The translations under genes were made by a program, and so were the position numbers. Positions 16,421-25,712 of a stretch of DNA of 64,000 nt are shown in pieces. The notes under the pieces were generated by a model. The model searched no databases. It was given only the letters and a program-made list of their open reading frames with translations, and was not told where the DNA came from. Position 1 is the stretch's first letter; every line of letters begins with the position of its first letter. Source of the stretch: Alicyclobacillus tolerans (GTDB lineage Bacteria; Bacillota; Bacilli; Alicyclobacillales; Alicyclobacillaceae); contig NZ_JXBW01000003.1 in assembly GCF_001447355.1 (NCBI RefSeq), forward strand, positions 186,001 to 250,000, written 5' to 3'.

Positions 16421-16535
16421 GGCATCACCCCGCAGCAAGCCAAATGTTCCCGCAAATTGGACAATCTGTGCATTCGCCGGGTCATTCGGGATACGCGCCC
16501 CATACCCTAGGCAGTGACAAAGGAGGCGTTCACCT

Positions 16536-16808
16536 ATGCTTACGCACCACGACATTCGCAAATACATTGGTCAGCACGTCCATTGCCACACGCCGTTCGG
16601 GACGTTTCAGGGCATAGTCGTCCATTTAAGCAAGCACCATCTGATTCTAGGCAGCGTCCGCACGCCCACCTCGCTCGTCGCCTACGAGCAAACCGAGCCG
16701 TTCCGCCAAATGCCGATGGGGCCAGGCGGCCCGGGTAGCGGTTGGCATTTTGCGATCCCGCTCGCCGCCATCCTCGGCATCACGGCGATCGGCATGCACT
16801 GGTGGTAA
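16536..16808 (+). CDS. small conserved-looking membrane-associated protein
   Basis: A 90-residue protein of unknown function. The N-terminal half (YIGQHVHCHTPFGTFQGIVVHLSKHH) looks like a small beta-barrel, followed by a Gly/Pro-rich turn and one C-terminal transmembrane helix (AIPLAAILGITAIG). Similar short proteins with this layout occur in Bacilli. AAAGGAGG lies 10 nt before ATG 16536. It precedes ftsW by 54 nt on the same strand and may be cotranscribed with it. Confidence 0.7.
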   Translation: MLTHHDIRKYIGQHVHCHTPFGTFQGIVVHLSKHHLILGSVRTPTSLVAYEQTEPFRQMPMGPGGPGSGWHFAIPLAAILGITAIGMHWW

Positions 16809-16862
16809 CCGCCGAACCAGGTAAGCTTTTCGTTTGTCATACTGCATTTTGGATGCAGGGAT

Positions 16863-18338
16863 ATGGCAACCCACGTCGAATTGAAAGACGAGTTGTCTTC
16901 AGTTACGGAGTGGGGTGCGAACGTGCGGACCGAACGACATCAGCCTGACTATATCCTCATGATTACGGTCCTCATGCTGACCGGCATCGGCGTAGTGACC
17001 ATTTATTCTGCCAGCATGGTGTATGACTTGCACCTCGGCCTAAGTCCTGGTCACTTCGCCGTCCGCCAGTTAGCGGCTGCTTGCCTCGGACTCGTGGCAT
17101 TTGCCGCATGTACCTATATCCCGTATCACTTCTGGTACCGACATGCGGCCAAATGTTTACTCGCCAGTATTGCCTTGCTTTTGCTTGTGATGGTTCCTGG
17201 AATTGGCCACCGCAGTTTAGGTGCCTCCCGCTGGATTGGCACAAGCAGCTTTCACTTGCAGCCGTCGGAACTCGCGGTCATCACCATCGTCTTGTACCTG
17301 TCTTTTTTGCTGACAAAAAAACTGCCGGTTCTTCACGACAATAAACGCGCGTTGCGTCCAGCGCTCGTGATTACGTTTCTGCTCACCCTTCTTGTTTTTG
17401 CAGAACCCGATATGGGTACAGCCATGACGCTTTTTCTGAGCGCCACGGTTTTGTTGTTCGCGTCCGGTTTGCGCATCAAACCGCTTGCAATCACCTTGTT
17501 CATCAGCTTTGGGCTGGGTCTGCTTGGCGTACACATGGCCTCGTATCGCTCCAGTCGCTTAACGGCGTTTTTACATCCGTTTCAACATGCACAGACCTCC
17601 GGCTACCAACTGGTCCAAGGACTAACCGCCATTGCAAACGGCGGGTGGACAGGCCGCGGCTTCGCGTCGAGCATTGCTTCGACGGGGTATCTGCCAGAAT
17701 CGTACACCGACTTCATTTTCGCGGTGTTCACGGAAGAGTGGGGATGGCTTGGCGACATCGGCCTGCTCGCTATTTTTGCCGTGCTCATCTGGCGTGGGTT
17801 CCACATTGCCCGCTACGCGCGTGATCGTTTCGGCTCGTTACTCGCCATCGGCCTGACGAGCACTATCATCGTCCAGGCTGCCATCAACTTGGGAGCTGTG
17901 ACATGGATGTTGCCAGTCACAGGCATTCCATTGCCATTTATCAGTTACGGTGGTACAGATGTGGCCATCAATTTACTCGCCGCAGGTATTCTGATGAGTG
18001 TATCGCGCGAAACAGGGCTTGTCATGCCCGAGGAGGACACGATTGCCGACATCATCTCGGTCGAAGAATTTCGTGCAGAGCGTTTGCAATCGGATCCTTC
18101 CGATGCCAAGTTTCCACCTCTGCAACGTCCAGCTCCAGTCGCGCGATTAACGTCCCGCCGCGGCCGCAAACCAAGCACACAAAGCCGCCAGCAAGACGTG
18201 GGGACCCCGACACGACCGCAACGGAACTTATCGTTGTCGTGGCGTGCCCAACAAGAGATGACAACGAATCGACGTGGGCGGCAAAGCGGTCGCGATGTAC
18301 AATCGACTCAGAGCAAGCGACACCGTGATAAGCGATAG
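16863..18338 (+). CDS. ftsW: cell-division SEDS glycosyltransferase FtsW
   Basis: A 491-residue SEDS protein, the septal lipid II polymerase acting with a class B PBP. Motifs: TIYSASMV in TM1, GIGHRSLGASRWIG, HLQPSELAVI, FAEPDMGTAMT, PESYTDFIFAVFTEEWGWLG and IPLPFISYGGTDVAINLLAAG. A 30-residue cytosolic N-terminus precedes TM1. The C-terminal tail of about 110 residues is unusually long, becoming Arg/Gln/Ser-rich and strongly basic. SpoVE is a possible alternative. The ribosome site is weak (GCAGGGAT). The MBL-fold gene starts 12 nt downstream. Confidence 0.85.
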   Translation: MATHVELKDELSSVTEWGANVRTERHQPDYILMITVLMLTGIGVVTIYSASMVYDLHLGLSPGHFAVRQLAAACLGLVAFAACTYIPYHFWYRHAAKCLLASIALLLLVMVPGIGHRSLGASRWIGTSSFHLQPSELAVITIVLYLSFLLTKKLPVLHDNKRALRPALVITFLLTLLVFAEPDMGTAMTLFLSATVLLFASGLRIKPLAITLFISFGLGLLGVHMASYRSSRLTAFLHPFQHAQTSGYQLVQGLTAIANGGWTGRGFASSIASTGYLPESYTDFIFAVFTEEWGWLGDIGLLAIFAVLIWRGFHIARYARDRFGSLLAIGLTSTIIVQAAINLGAVTWMLPVTGIPLPFISYGGTDVAINLLAAGILMSVSRETGLVMPEEDTIADIISVEEFRAERLQSDPSDAKFPPLQRPAPVARLTSRRGRKPSTQSRQQDVGTPTRPQRNLSLSWRAQQEMTTNRRGRQSGRDVQSTQSKRHRDKR

Positions 18339-18350
18339 GAGGCTCAAACG

Positions 18351-19361
18351 ATGCAGACATCATTCCCTGCCCCACAGCAAATGGCCCCGGATGTTTGGCT
18401 CATCGACCTTTTGGAACAAGGCCGACCTTTTCGAACCGGGGCGTATGTCATCTGCGACACATACCCGATTCTGATTGAAACCGGCGCCGCCAACTCCCAC
18501 GCGGCCCTGCTTGCGGGTCTTAACGCCATCGGACTTCGTCCAACCGATCTCGCCTATGTAGCTGTTACCCATGTGCATCTCGATCACGCTGGAGGCGCCG
18601 GGCAATTCATGGCCAAGGCGCCACAAGCCAAATTGCTTGTACATCCGCGTGGTGCTCGCCACATGGCCGATCCCAGCCGCCTATTTCAAGGTGCGTCAGA
18701 CGTTTATGGTAAGCGCATTCTTGATCTGTTTGGCCCCGTGCAGCCGGTCGCCGCAGAACAAATTCAGATCCAGGAACATGAATCCGTCATTTCAACCGGT
18801 AAGCATGAACTCACGTTCTTCGATACGCCGGGTCATGCAAGCCACCATTTCTCCATTGTCGACCCAAGTTCCGACATCATCATTGCCGGCGATGCGGCAG
18901 GCCTACGCTTCCGCAAGGAGTTTACCGGCTTCTCGTTCGACTTTGTGATGCCGTCCACATCCCCAGTCGATTTCGACCCGGATGCGGTCTCACGCACCAT
19001 GGCCCTTTTCCGGCAACGGCCGGAAAGCACCATCTTGCACACCCATTTTGGTGCAACGCCCAAGGCCGAAGCCTTGGACGAAACCGAACGGCTATGTAGG
19101 GCTTTTGCGGCCATCATCAATCGGCGCTACGACGAGGACGAATCGGTCACCGGACTTGTCGGCGAACTCAGCGGTCTCATGGAGCAAAGACTCAGGGAGC
19201 TTGGCCACCACGAATTTAATCTGGAAGCCATCGCAGACGACTTTGCAATCAACGCAATGGGCCTGCTCCATTACGAGCGGCGCCGCAGGCGTAAACTGAA
19301 TGCCGAGGCATCAGGTCAGACGTCGGCAACCGGCGCTTCGGAGGGTTCCTCAACCCATTGA
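18351..19361 (+). CDS. MBL-fold metallo-hydrolase
   Basis: A 336-residue metallo-beta-lactamase-fold enzyme. The metal motif THVHLDHAG (HxHxDH, about residue 73), His in TPGHASHH, Asp in GDAAG and His in THFG are complete, so it should bind two metals. The C-terminal 100 residues are a helical extension ending in a basic and Ser/Thr-rich tail. The substrate is unknown. AGGAGG precedes ATG 18351 by 8 nt, and the gene is 12 nt after ftsW. Its 3' end overlaps the convergent thpR gene by 46 bp. Confidence 0.88.
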   Translation: MQTSFPAPQQMAPDVWLIDLLEQGRPFRTGAYVICDTYPILIETGAANSHAALLAGLNAIGLRPTDLAYVAVTHVHLDHAGGAGQFMAKAPQAKLLVHPRGARHMADPSRLFQGASDVYGKRILDLFGPVQPVAAEQIQIQEHESVISTGKHELTFFDTPGHASHHFSIVDPSSDIIIAGDAAGLRFRKEFTGFSFDFVMPSTSPVDFDPDAVSRTMALFRQRPESTILHTHFGATPKAEALDETERLCRAFAAIINRRYDEDESVTGLVGELSGLMEQRLRELGHHEFNLEAIADDFAINAMGLLHYERRRRRKLNAEASGQTSATGASEGSSTH

Positions 19362-19909
19362 CCAAACGGAAAACGCTCGCGCACGGGATATACCAACCGC
19401 CCATCCTCCCGCAACGACTCGAAGAGGCACAGTTCTGTCACGACAGTCGATAGGCGGGTGGGCGGCGGTAGTCTCTTTACGTCCACCCACTTAGCCAGCT
19501 TGCGCGCCAGCGTGATATGTGGTCGAAATCGCTTCTCATCTAAATCCAATCGAACCCGTTCGGTCACCGCTTGCCGAACCAACTCGCCAAGTCGCATCAA
19601 CTCGTCCCAATCCGATTCCTGACGGTCGAGTCCCAACCAAAAAATTCGATTTCCTGAAAATTCGCCGTAGTTTCCCGTAGTAATGCGCAGCGGCTTCACT
19701 TGGGAGGCCGCGACGTGACCAGCCTCGGTTAACGATGCGCGATCGGATTCGTCAACCATGCCGAGGAACAAAACGGTGATGTGGACCAGGTCTGGATTCG
19801 ACCATGCAGCCGTGCGAACGTACGACTCGCGCAGGAGGTCAACTTGCGTACGCAAACTTCTCTTCCATTCGACGGGTAACTCAAGTCCAAAAAACAGGCG
19901 GGCACTCAC
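19316..19909 (-). CDS. thpR: RNA 2',3'-cyclic phosphodiesterase (LigT/ThpR)
   Basis: A 197-residue 2H phosphoesterase. The two catalytic HxTx motifs are HITV (about residue 43, in VHITVLFLG) and HITL (about residue 131, in RPHITLARK). It hydrolyses 2',3'-cyclic phosphate ends of RNA to 2'-phosphates and can ligate tRNA halves in vitro. GTG start at 19909 with GGAGG 7 nt upstream. The start abuts the stop of the upstream ArsC/Spx-like gene. The 3' end runs 46 bp into the convergent MBL gene. Confidence 0.9.
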   Translation of the reverse strand: MSARLFFGLELPVEWKRSLRTQVDLLRESYVRTAAWSNPDLVHITVLFLGMVDESDRASLTEAGHVAASQVKPLRITTGNYGEFSGNRIFWLGLDRQESDWDELMRLGELVRQAVTERVRLDLDEKRFRPHITLARKLAKWVDVKRLPPPTRLSTVVTELCLFESLREDGRLVYPVRERFPFGQWVEEPSEAPVADV

Positions 19910-20278
19910 TCAATCGCCTCCTCCCATGGCGATTCGCCGATAAGCTCCTTCATGGTAACCGACGTATACCTCGCCGTCTGGCGTTTCGAGAATGGGGCGC
20001 TTTAATAACCTGCCGTCGCGGGTCAGCTCGCTAATCCACTCGTCTTCGGTGAACTGAGCCCGTTTCAAGTCGCGTTGCCGATACACCGTGCCACGTGTAT
20101 TCACAAAATCCTCAATGGGGCGGCCTGAGCATTTTAACCAGCGCCGAATCGTGTCCTCATCCGGCGGCGACGTGACGATATCATGAAACTGGACATCGGC
20201 CCCCGCTTCCGTCAACGTGCGTTTCGCTTCGCGACAAGTCGAACAACGAGCATATCCATAGAGTTGCAACAATCTCAC
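19910..20278 (-). CDS. ArsC/Spx-family thioredoxin-fold protein
   Basis: A 122-residue ArsC/Spx/MgsR-family protein. The CxxC motif is in YARCSTCREAKRTL near residue 12, and the family block RPIEDFVNTRGTVYRQRDLK follows. It looks most like YusI-type proteins, either a reductase or a redox regulator; Spx itself contacts RNA polymerase, but there is no evidence for that here. The frame is open 55 codons upstream, but GTG 20278 with GGAGG 5 nt before it gives the family length. Divergent from murT. Confidence 0.78.
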   Translation of the reverse strand: MRLLQLYGYARCSTCREAKRTLTEAGADVQFHDIVTSPPDEDTIRRWLKCSGRPIEDFVNTRGTVYRQRDLKRAQFTEDEWISELTRDGRLLKRPILETPDGEVYVGYHEGAYRRIAMGGGD

Positions 20279-20420
20279 CGACTCCTCCCGCACTTGCCCT
20301 ATTTCGACTTTTTTCGATACCAGACAAGCGTACCATGTCTCACGTATAGTATAATCCACAGTGATGTTGAAAGCGGTGCCTAGACCATCTCGGCCCGCAT
20401 AAGAAAGGACGATCCGCCTC

Positions 20421-21791
20421 ATGCTCGCCATCTGGGTAGGCAAGCTGGTCGCTTGGCTTTTGCGCCTACGTGGTCATGACGCCACCAGTTTCCCGGGAAA
20501 AATTGCGTTGCGCTTCTCCCCCAACCTATTGCGGCGTTTTGGACGCCAGTTAGAGCGAGTCATCATCGTGACCGGAACAAACGGGAAGACGACAACCACA
20601 TCGCTACTTGCGGCCATGATCAGCCAACAAGAGAACATTATCACCAATCACAAGGGAGCCAACCTCATCCAGGGCATTGTGAGCGCGTGTTTACGCGAAT
20701 CGTCGTGGACAGGGCGTATACGCGCCAAAACAGCCGTCCTGGAAGTGGATGAAGCCACATTTCCGTTGATTGCGGATAGCTTGCCAATCGTCGTGATCGT
20801 CGTCACCAACGTGTTCCGTGACCAGCTCGATCGGTACGGTGAGCTTGATACGACTGTCGAAAAACTGTTTTCCGCCATTCGCAAGACTCAAGCATGCCTC
20901 GTTCTCAACGGGGATGATCCGCTTTGCCGTCACCTTGGCCTGCGTGCCAGCCGCAAAACGTTCTATTATGGCATGGATCGCGCAACTGCGAAGGTATCGG
21001 CGCGTAAACAGATGCGCGACGGTCAATTTTGCTTGCAGTGTGGGCATGAGCTGAGCTATGAAGGATTCTGGTATGGCCAACTCGGTCTGTACCGGTGTCC
21101 TGCCTGCGATTTTGTTCGACCACATCCTGAGTTTTTGGGGACGTACCGAGGACATACCCTGACACTTGCGGAAGATCTTGTGCCTGAACTCGAACTGACG
21201 TTGCCTGTTCAGGGCCTGTACAATGCATATAACGTGCTTGCGGCGGCAAGCGCGGCCCGCGTTCTCGGGCTTTGGGCCGATCCGATTCATGCGGGTCTTG
21301 CATCGTACTCGCCTCCAGCCGGACGCATGCAGTCATTTGACGTAGGTGCACCTGTGACACTGAACTTGATCAAGAACCCAACAGGTTGTGACAGCGTGAT
21401 CGAAACAGTGACAAGCGATCCGCGGCGCAAATGGGTCGTCATCGGCATTAACGATCTCGCCGCTGACGGGCGCGATGTTTCGTGGCTGTGGGACGCTGAC
21501 TTTGAACAACTGGCAGAGGATGAACACGTGGAGCGAATTATTACAAGCGGTCTGCGAGCACACGACATGGCGCTGCGTTTGAAATATGCGGGTATTGACA
21601 CAAATAAAATTGGCGTGATTGAGCAGATGGACGATGCCATGGATAAAGCCGTTGCGGAGGCAGCTGCGGCACAGGCGGCTGTCTATGTCCTATCGACGTA
21701 TACGTTATTGCACCCGGCGGTGCACACGTTAAGTGAGAAGGTGAGAAACGATGAGTCACAGACCCTTGCGTATCGGACATCTGTTTCCTGA
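20421..21791 (+). CDS. murT: lipid II isoglutaminyl synthase, MurT subunit
   Basis: A 456-residue Mur-ligase-like protein. P-loop TGTNGKTTTT at residues 51-60, and a four-Cys zinc ribbon CLQC...CPAC at about residues 206-230 that distinguishes MurT from MurE. The C-terminal DUF1727 domain with VVIGINDLAADGRDVSWLWDADFE follows. With GatD it amidates the D-Glu of lipid II to isoglutamine, using glutamine and ATP. The 3' end overlaps gatD by 41 bp. AAAGGA lies 11 nt upstream of ATG 20421. A TATAAT at 20350-20355 is a possible -10, without a convincing -35. Confidence 0.95.
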   Translation: MLAIWVGKLVAWLLRLRGHDATSFPGKIALRFSPNLLRRFGRQLERVIIVTGTNGKTTTTSLLAAMISQQENIITNHKGANLIQGIVSACLRESSWTGRIRAKTAVLEVDEATFPLIADSLPIVVIVVTNVFRDQLDRYGELDTTVEKLFSAIRKTQACLVLNGDDPLCRHLGLRASRKTFYYGMDRATAKVSARKQMRDGQFCLQCGHELSYEGFWYGQLGLYRCPACDFVRPHPEFLGTYRGHTLTLAEDLVPELELTLPVQGLYNAYNVLAAASAARVLGLWADPIHAGLASYSPPAGRMQSFDVGAPVTLNLIKNPTGCDSVIETVTSDPRRKWVVIGINDLAADGRDVSWLWDADFEQLAEDEHVERIITSGLRAHDMALRLKYAGIDTNKIGVIEQMDDAMDKAVAEAAAAQAAVYVLSTYTLLHPAVHTLSEKVRNDESQTLAYRTSVS

Positions 21792-22500
21792 TTTGTTGAA
21801 TTTATATGCGGATCGGGGTAATATCCTCACGCTCACACAGCGATTGCAGTGGCGTGGCCACGACGTGATCGTCGATGAAATCACGCATGCGGACACACCT
21901 CGCTTCGGGGCATATGATCTCGTTTTGCTCGGGGGCGGATCGGATAGAGAACAGATGCTGGTCGCAGGCTACTTGGCAAACCATCGTACAGAGTTGCGCC
22001 ATGCTGTCGAGGATGGCCTTCCTTTACTCGCCATTTGTGGAGGGTATCAATTGCTGGGTGCCTACTACCAGGTCCCCAGTGGTGAAAAGATACCTGGGCT
22101 TGAATTGATTGATATGGTGACCAATTACAGCGCGGGCCAGCCCCGCTTAATCGGCAATGTTGCAATCCTCACGGAGGAAGCAGGCGTCGTGATGGGCTTT
22201 GAAAATCACGGTGGCCGGACCATTCACCAAGGTTCCCCTCTTGGCAAGGTTATTCACGGCCACGGCAACGACGGCGTGAGTGGCCTCGAGGGAATCCGTT
22301 ACCGCAACGTATGGGGTACGTATATCCACGGTCCATTGCTGCCCAAGAACCCGCGTCTGGCGGATGCCATTTTACGGACCATGCTCCAATACGCTGGCAT
22401 TGACGATACACTCGATCCCCTCGATGACCGTATGGAGGAAGAAGCAAGGCGTTCATTTGTGAAACTTCGCATGCCGGAGGTGGAGGCCGCGTTGGGATAA
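21751..22500 (+). CDS. gatD: lipid II isoglutaminyl synthase, GatD glutaminase subunit
   Basis: A 249-residue class I glutamine amidotransferase subunit that supplies ammonia to MurT. Nucleophile Cys96 in LAICGGYQLLG and the catalytic His in GTYIHGPLL are present. It overlaps murT by 41 bp, the standard murT-gatD arrangement, implying translational coupling. The C-terminal acidic tail is normal. The convergent Gfo/Idh/MocA gene ends only 3 nt away. Confidence 0.95.
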   Translation: MSHRPLRIGHLFPDLLNLYADRGNILTLTQRLQWRGHDVIVDEITHADTPRFGAYDLVLLGGGSDREQMLVAGYLANHRTELRHAVEDGLPLLAICGGYQLLGAYYQVPSGEKIPGLELIDMVTNYSAGQPRLIGNVAILTEEAGVVMGFENHGGRTIHQGSPLGKVIHGHGNDGVSGLEGIRYRNVWGTYIHGPLLPKNPRLADAILRTMLQYAGIDDTLDPLDDRMEEEARRSFVKLRMPEVEAALG

Positions 22501-22503
22501 CGA

Positions 22504-23592
22504 TTATGCGTGTGCGGCCTCCCCTTGTGTTGCCAAAGCCTGTGCCCGTACAGCCAATTCCGCGGCCTTCAGTGCATGTTCCTGTGTCATGGCGTACTCT
22601 GTGCGATTTAGACAATCAAGGATGAGTTCACCGAAGAACGGATAGCCCACTTTGCCGTGAGTAGCAATGTGATACTCACCGCTATGATTGACAAGATAGA
22701 CGTGATCTCCCTCATGGTCACGGGCAACATCCGTATACTTGCGCATCTCGATGTAGCCATCGGTGCCAAGGATAAACATGCGACCATCGCCCCAGGTTCC
22801 TAAGCCATCAGGTGTGAACCAGTCGACGCGAAAGTAGCCACACGCCCCATTATCCCCGACGACATTCACATCTCCAAAGTCTTCGAAATCGGGATACTCT
22901 GTATGCGCGTAATTCGCCACCCTGCTTGCGGTAATCGTCGCATCGTTCGCGCCAGTGTAATATAAAAACTGTTCTAGCTGATGGCTGCCAATATCGCAAA
23001 GAATACCTCCATAGAGATTTCGATGAAAGAACCATTCCGGCCTGGAAGGAGCATTTAATCGATGCGGCCCCATCCCCATCACTTGAACTACCTTGCCAAT
23101 TTCACCTGCCTGAATCAACCTACCCGCGTATACGGCGCTTTCCACGTGAAGGCGTTCACTGTAATACACGGCATATTTTTGTCCAGTTTGTTCAACTGCC
23201 TTGCGAACCTGTTCCAGTTGCTCAAGTGTCGTGAGCGGAGCCTTATCCACAAAATAATCTTTTTGATGTTGCATGACCTGAATGCCAAATGCCGCACGTT
23301 CCGCTGGAATCCGTGAACTTACAATGAGCTGGATGTTCGGATCGTTTAACACCTGTTCCTCAGACGAAGCAGGACGGGAACCCGGAAACGCATCGAGAAG
23401 GCTTTTCATTTTCGCGGGATCCGGATCATACACCCATGTAAGCTCTGCGCCGGCCTCAACGAGGCCTCGACACATGCCAAATATATGTCCGTGATCGAGC
23501 CCGACGGCTGCGATGCGAAAGTCTCCTGGTTTGCATACGGGTTCTGGACGCCCCTCTGGTGCGTAGTTACTTCCATCCGCTCGATTTGTCAT
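22504..23592 (-). CDS. Gfo/Idh/MocA-family oxidoreductase
   Basis: A 362-residue NAD(P)-dependent dehydrogenase-like protein. The Rossmann start is FRIAAVGLDHGHIFGMCRGL near residue 26, an atypical version of GxGxxG; FVDKAPLTTLEQLEQ takes the place of the usual EKP motif, with Lys in the expected place. The C-terminal alpha/beta dimer domain contains GGILCDIGSHQLEQFLYY, with the conserved His. It likely oxidises or epimerises a sugar or inositol. GAGGTGA lies 5 nt before ATG 23592 and overlaps the ancestral stop of the upstream, now broken, dehydrogenase gene. Confidence 0.85.
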   Translation of the reverse strand: MTNRADGSNYAPEGRPEPVCKPGDFRIAAVGLDHGHIFGMCRGLVEAGAELTWVYDPDPAKMKSLLDAFPGSRPASSEEQVLNDPNIQLIVSSRIPAERAAFGIQVMQHQKDYFVDKAPLTTLEQLEQVRKAVEQTGQKYAVYYSERLHVESAVYAGRLIQAGEIGKVVQVMGMGPHRLNAPSRPEWFFHRNLYGGILCDIGSHQLEQFLYYTGANDATITASRVANYAHTEYPDFEDFGDVNVVGDNGACGYFRVDWFTPDGLGTWGDGRMFILGTDGYIEMRKYTDVARDHEGDHVYLVNHSGEYHIATHGKVGYPFFGELILDCLNRTEYAMTQEHALKAAELAVRAQALATQGEAAHA

Positions 23593-23603
23593 TCGTAATC
23601 ACC

Positions 23604-24790
23604 TCATGATTGTCCTGTCGTAATGTCGTTGCTGGCAAATCGCTCGACAAACGTGGTTTTTTTGTTAAATCGGGGAACACCCTGCAAGAGGGACTCCTTG
23701 TTATAAAAGGAATCGACTGCGTCTAACGGCAGTTTCACTGTCTGCCCAGTACTCGCAGACTTGTAGATGGCCATTATGAGTTCTAAGGTACGTCTACCAT
23801 CGTAGCCGTTGACGAGAACTGGGGTGCCTACCTACCATCTTAGCCGTTGACGAGAACTGGGGTGCCTAACTCAATGGCTCTCAATACATCGTCAATTTGC
23901 CCTACATGTTCCTGATACCTTAAGTCTGGAAGTTGGTCATAAAGGCGTTGAATTGCCTCTTCGCGCTCTACATCACGTTCAGGAAAACCATTCAACATCG
24001 ATCGAGAAGCGTACAAACTCCAGGGAGCGGACAACCTGGCATGTTCACATTGGAAGATAAGTTGCTGTTCTTGCCCATGATGGACGACAGAGCTGGTAAT
24101 TTGACCGACACCACCAGAAGGGAACCTCAGTATAGCCATTGAAATGTCTTCAACTTCGGCGTTATCGTGCGCAACATTACTCATTAACGCATGTACCTCC
24201 GACGGCATACCCATCATCCACTGCAATGCATCGATATGATGAACGGCGTGATTTAATGTACAACCGCCGCCCTCACTCTCCCATGTCCCTCTCCAAGACA
24301 AATCGTAATAACAATGCCCTCGCCACCAATACGAATTGATTTGAGTGTGAAGAATTTCTCCTGCCACCTTCATGTCCAGCAGCGCCTTTAGTTTCATCCA
24401 GGGTGTGCGGAATCGGTTCTGGGCAACGACCGAGAGAATTTTCCCACTCTTGTGCGCTGCTTCGAGCATCGCATCGCACTCGGTTAAAGAAGATGCCATT
24501 GGCTTTTCAACGAGGACATGTTTACCATGTGTAAGAAAGTCTATTGCGATCTGAGCATGTGTGGAAGGCGGAGTGCATATAGACACCAAATCAATGTCTG
24601 ATTTAGTTAAAAGCTCATGATAATCTCTAACCACTTCTGCACGTAACTTGAATCGATTTGCTAGCGATGATGCCTTGTCCAGAGCACCGTCGCATACATA
24701 AGTAATTTTGCATCGATTGGCAAACTCCAAATAAGCTTCAACGTGTTTGGGAGCGATAGCCCCAGCGCCAACAATTGCAATTCGATTCAT
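23604..24790 (-). pseudogene. Gfo/Idh/MocA dehydrogenase truncated by a 38-bp tandem duplication
   Basis: The first 316 codons (24790 to the TAA at 23840-23842) encode a Gfo/Idh/MocA dehydrogenase with IAIVGAGAIAPKHVEAY, VEKPMASSLTECD and NHAVHHIDALQW. The protein stops at GTPVLVNG. A 38-bp tandem duplication creates the stop and shifts frame. Reading from the second copy, the same residues continue as GYDGRRTLELIMAIYKS and end at a TGA (23604-23606), giving about 75 more residues with the expected family C-terminus. That TGA overlaps the next gene's ribosome site, as in an intact operon. The start is ATG 24790 after AGGAGG. The truncated product could still be made, but lacks its last helix and strand. 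Confidence 0.85.
23794..23868. repeat. 38-bp tandem duplication
   Basis: Copies at 23794-23830 and 23832-23868 share 36 of 37 bases at an offset of 38 bp; the single difference is G at 23802 versus T at 23840. The offset is not a multiple of three. In the coding strand the change makes TAC into TAA. Confidence 0.95.
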
Positions 24791-24851
24791 TTGCACCCTC
24801 CTCAAGTATTAACAGTCACATCCACTTGATGACGTATGGAGCACGGGCACC

Positions 24852-25706
24852 TCAATTCTTTAGTCCTTGTGTAGCAATACCCTCTACGAGGTACCGCTGA
24901 AAAATTACAAAGATGATGACTACCGGTATGATCGATACAATGGACATAGCAAATAGATCACCCCATTGCGAGTTACCCATGTTGTCCATGAACATATTGA
25001 GACCAATTGGTACTGTAAAGAGATTCGGGTTATTGAGGTAAATTGCTTGACCAAAAAAGTCGTTCCACGTCCAATAAAATGAAAATATGGATATTGTTAT
25101 TAAAGCCGGGCGAGTAAGTGGGAGAATTACGTATAAAAACAATCTAAAAGGATTACACCCATCAATTTCAGCGGCTTCGTCCAGGTCTTTGGGTATTCCC
25201 CTGACGAACTGCACCATCAGGTAGATAAAAAACGGTGTTGTCCCCAGAAAACTAGGAAGCATCAGTGGCACGAATGTATTGATTAAATTTAGCTTATGAA
25301 AGATGATATACTGAGGAATGAGCACAACTTGTGCGGGTAGCATCATCGTTGCAAGCATAAAGCCGAATAGAAAACGCCTTGCGGTAAACTCTAGTCTCCC
25401 AAACGCGAATCCAGTAATGGTAGAACTAAACAAAGATCCAATAACGACAACACACGCGATTTCAAATGAATGCACGAACATTGGCCCGAAATTTGTGCCT
25501 GACCTGCCGGTTAATCCATCAATGTAGTGCTGAAAAGTCCATTTATCGGGAATTAGGCTACTTGTCGAAAATATCTGATCGTCAGGTTTAAAGGAAGCAA
25601 AGAACATCCAAAGAATTGGGTAAATCATAAGAAAAGAAACGATAATTAGCGCTGCGTGGCGTATGAACGTTTTCCATCTTGCTCGCCAAGTTCTGGTCAC
25701 TCTCAT
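24852..25706 (-). CDS. carbohydrate ABC transporter permease, MalG type
   Basis: A 284-residue inner-membrane permease with six transmembrane segments. The cytoplasmic EAA loop reads DEAAEIDGCNPFRLFLYVILPL, the contact site for the ATPase. The short cytosolic N-terminus and C-terminal LVEGIATQGLKN are typical of MalG/LacG-like subunits. It follows the MalF-like permease by 6 nt. The sugar is unknown; the adjacent dehydrogenases suggest a sugar or polyol that is oxidised after uptake. Codon use here is visibly A/T-richer than in flanking genes. Confidence 0.93.
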   Translation of the reverse strand: MRVTRTWRARWKTFIRHAALIIVSFLMIYPILWMFFASFKPDDQIFSTSSLIPDKWTFQHYIDGLTGRSGTNFGPMFVHSFEIACVVVIGSLFSSTITGFAFGRLEFTARRFLFGFMLATMMLPAQVVLIPQYIIFHKLNLINTFVPLMLPSFLGTTPFFIYLMVQFVRGIPKDLDEAAEIDGCNPFRLFLYVILPLTRPALITISIFSFYWTWNDFFGQAIYLNNPNLFTVPIGLNMFMDNMGNSQWGDLFAMSIVSIIPVVIIFVIFQRYLVEGIATQGLKN

Positions 25707-25712
25707 TTCCCC

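Noticed and set aside
23794-23868. Possible CRISPR or integration site
   Set aside because: Only two directly abutting copies with no spacer, inside a coding region; a simple tandem duplication explains it.
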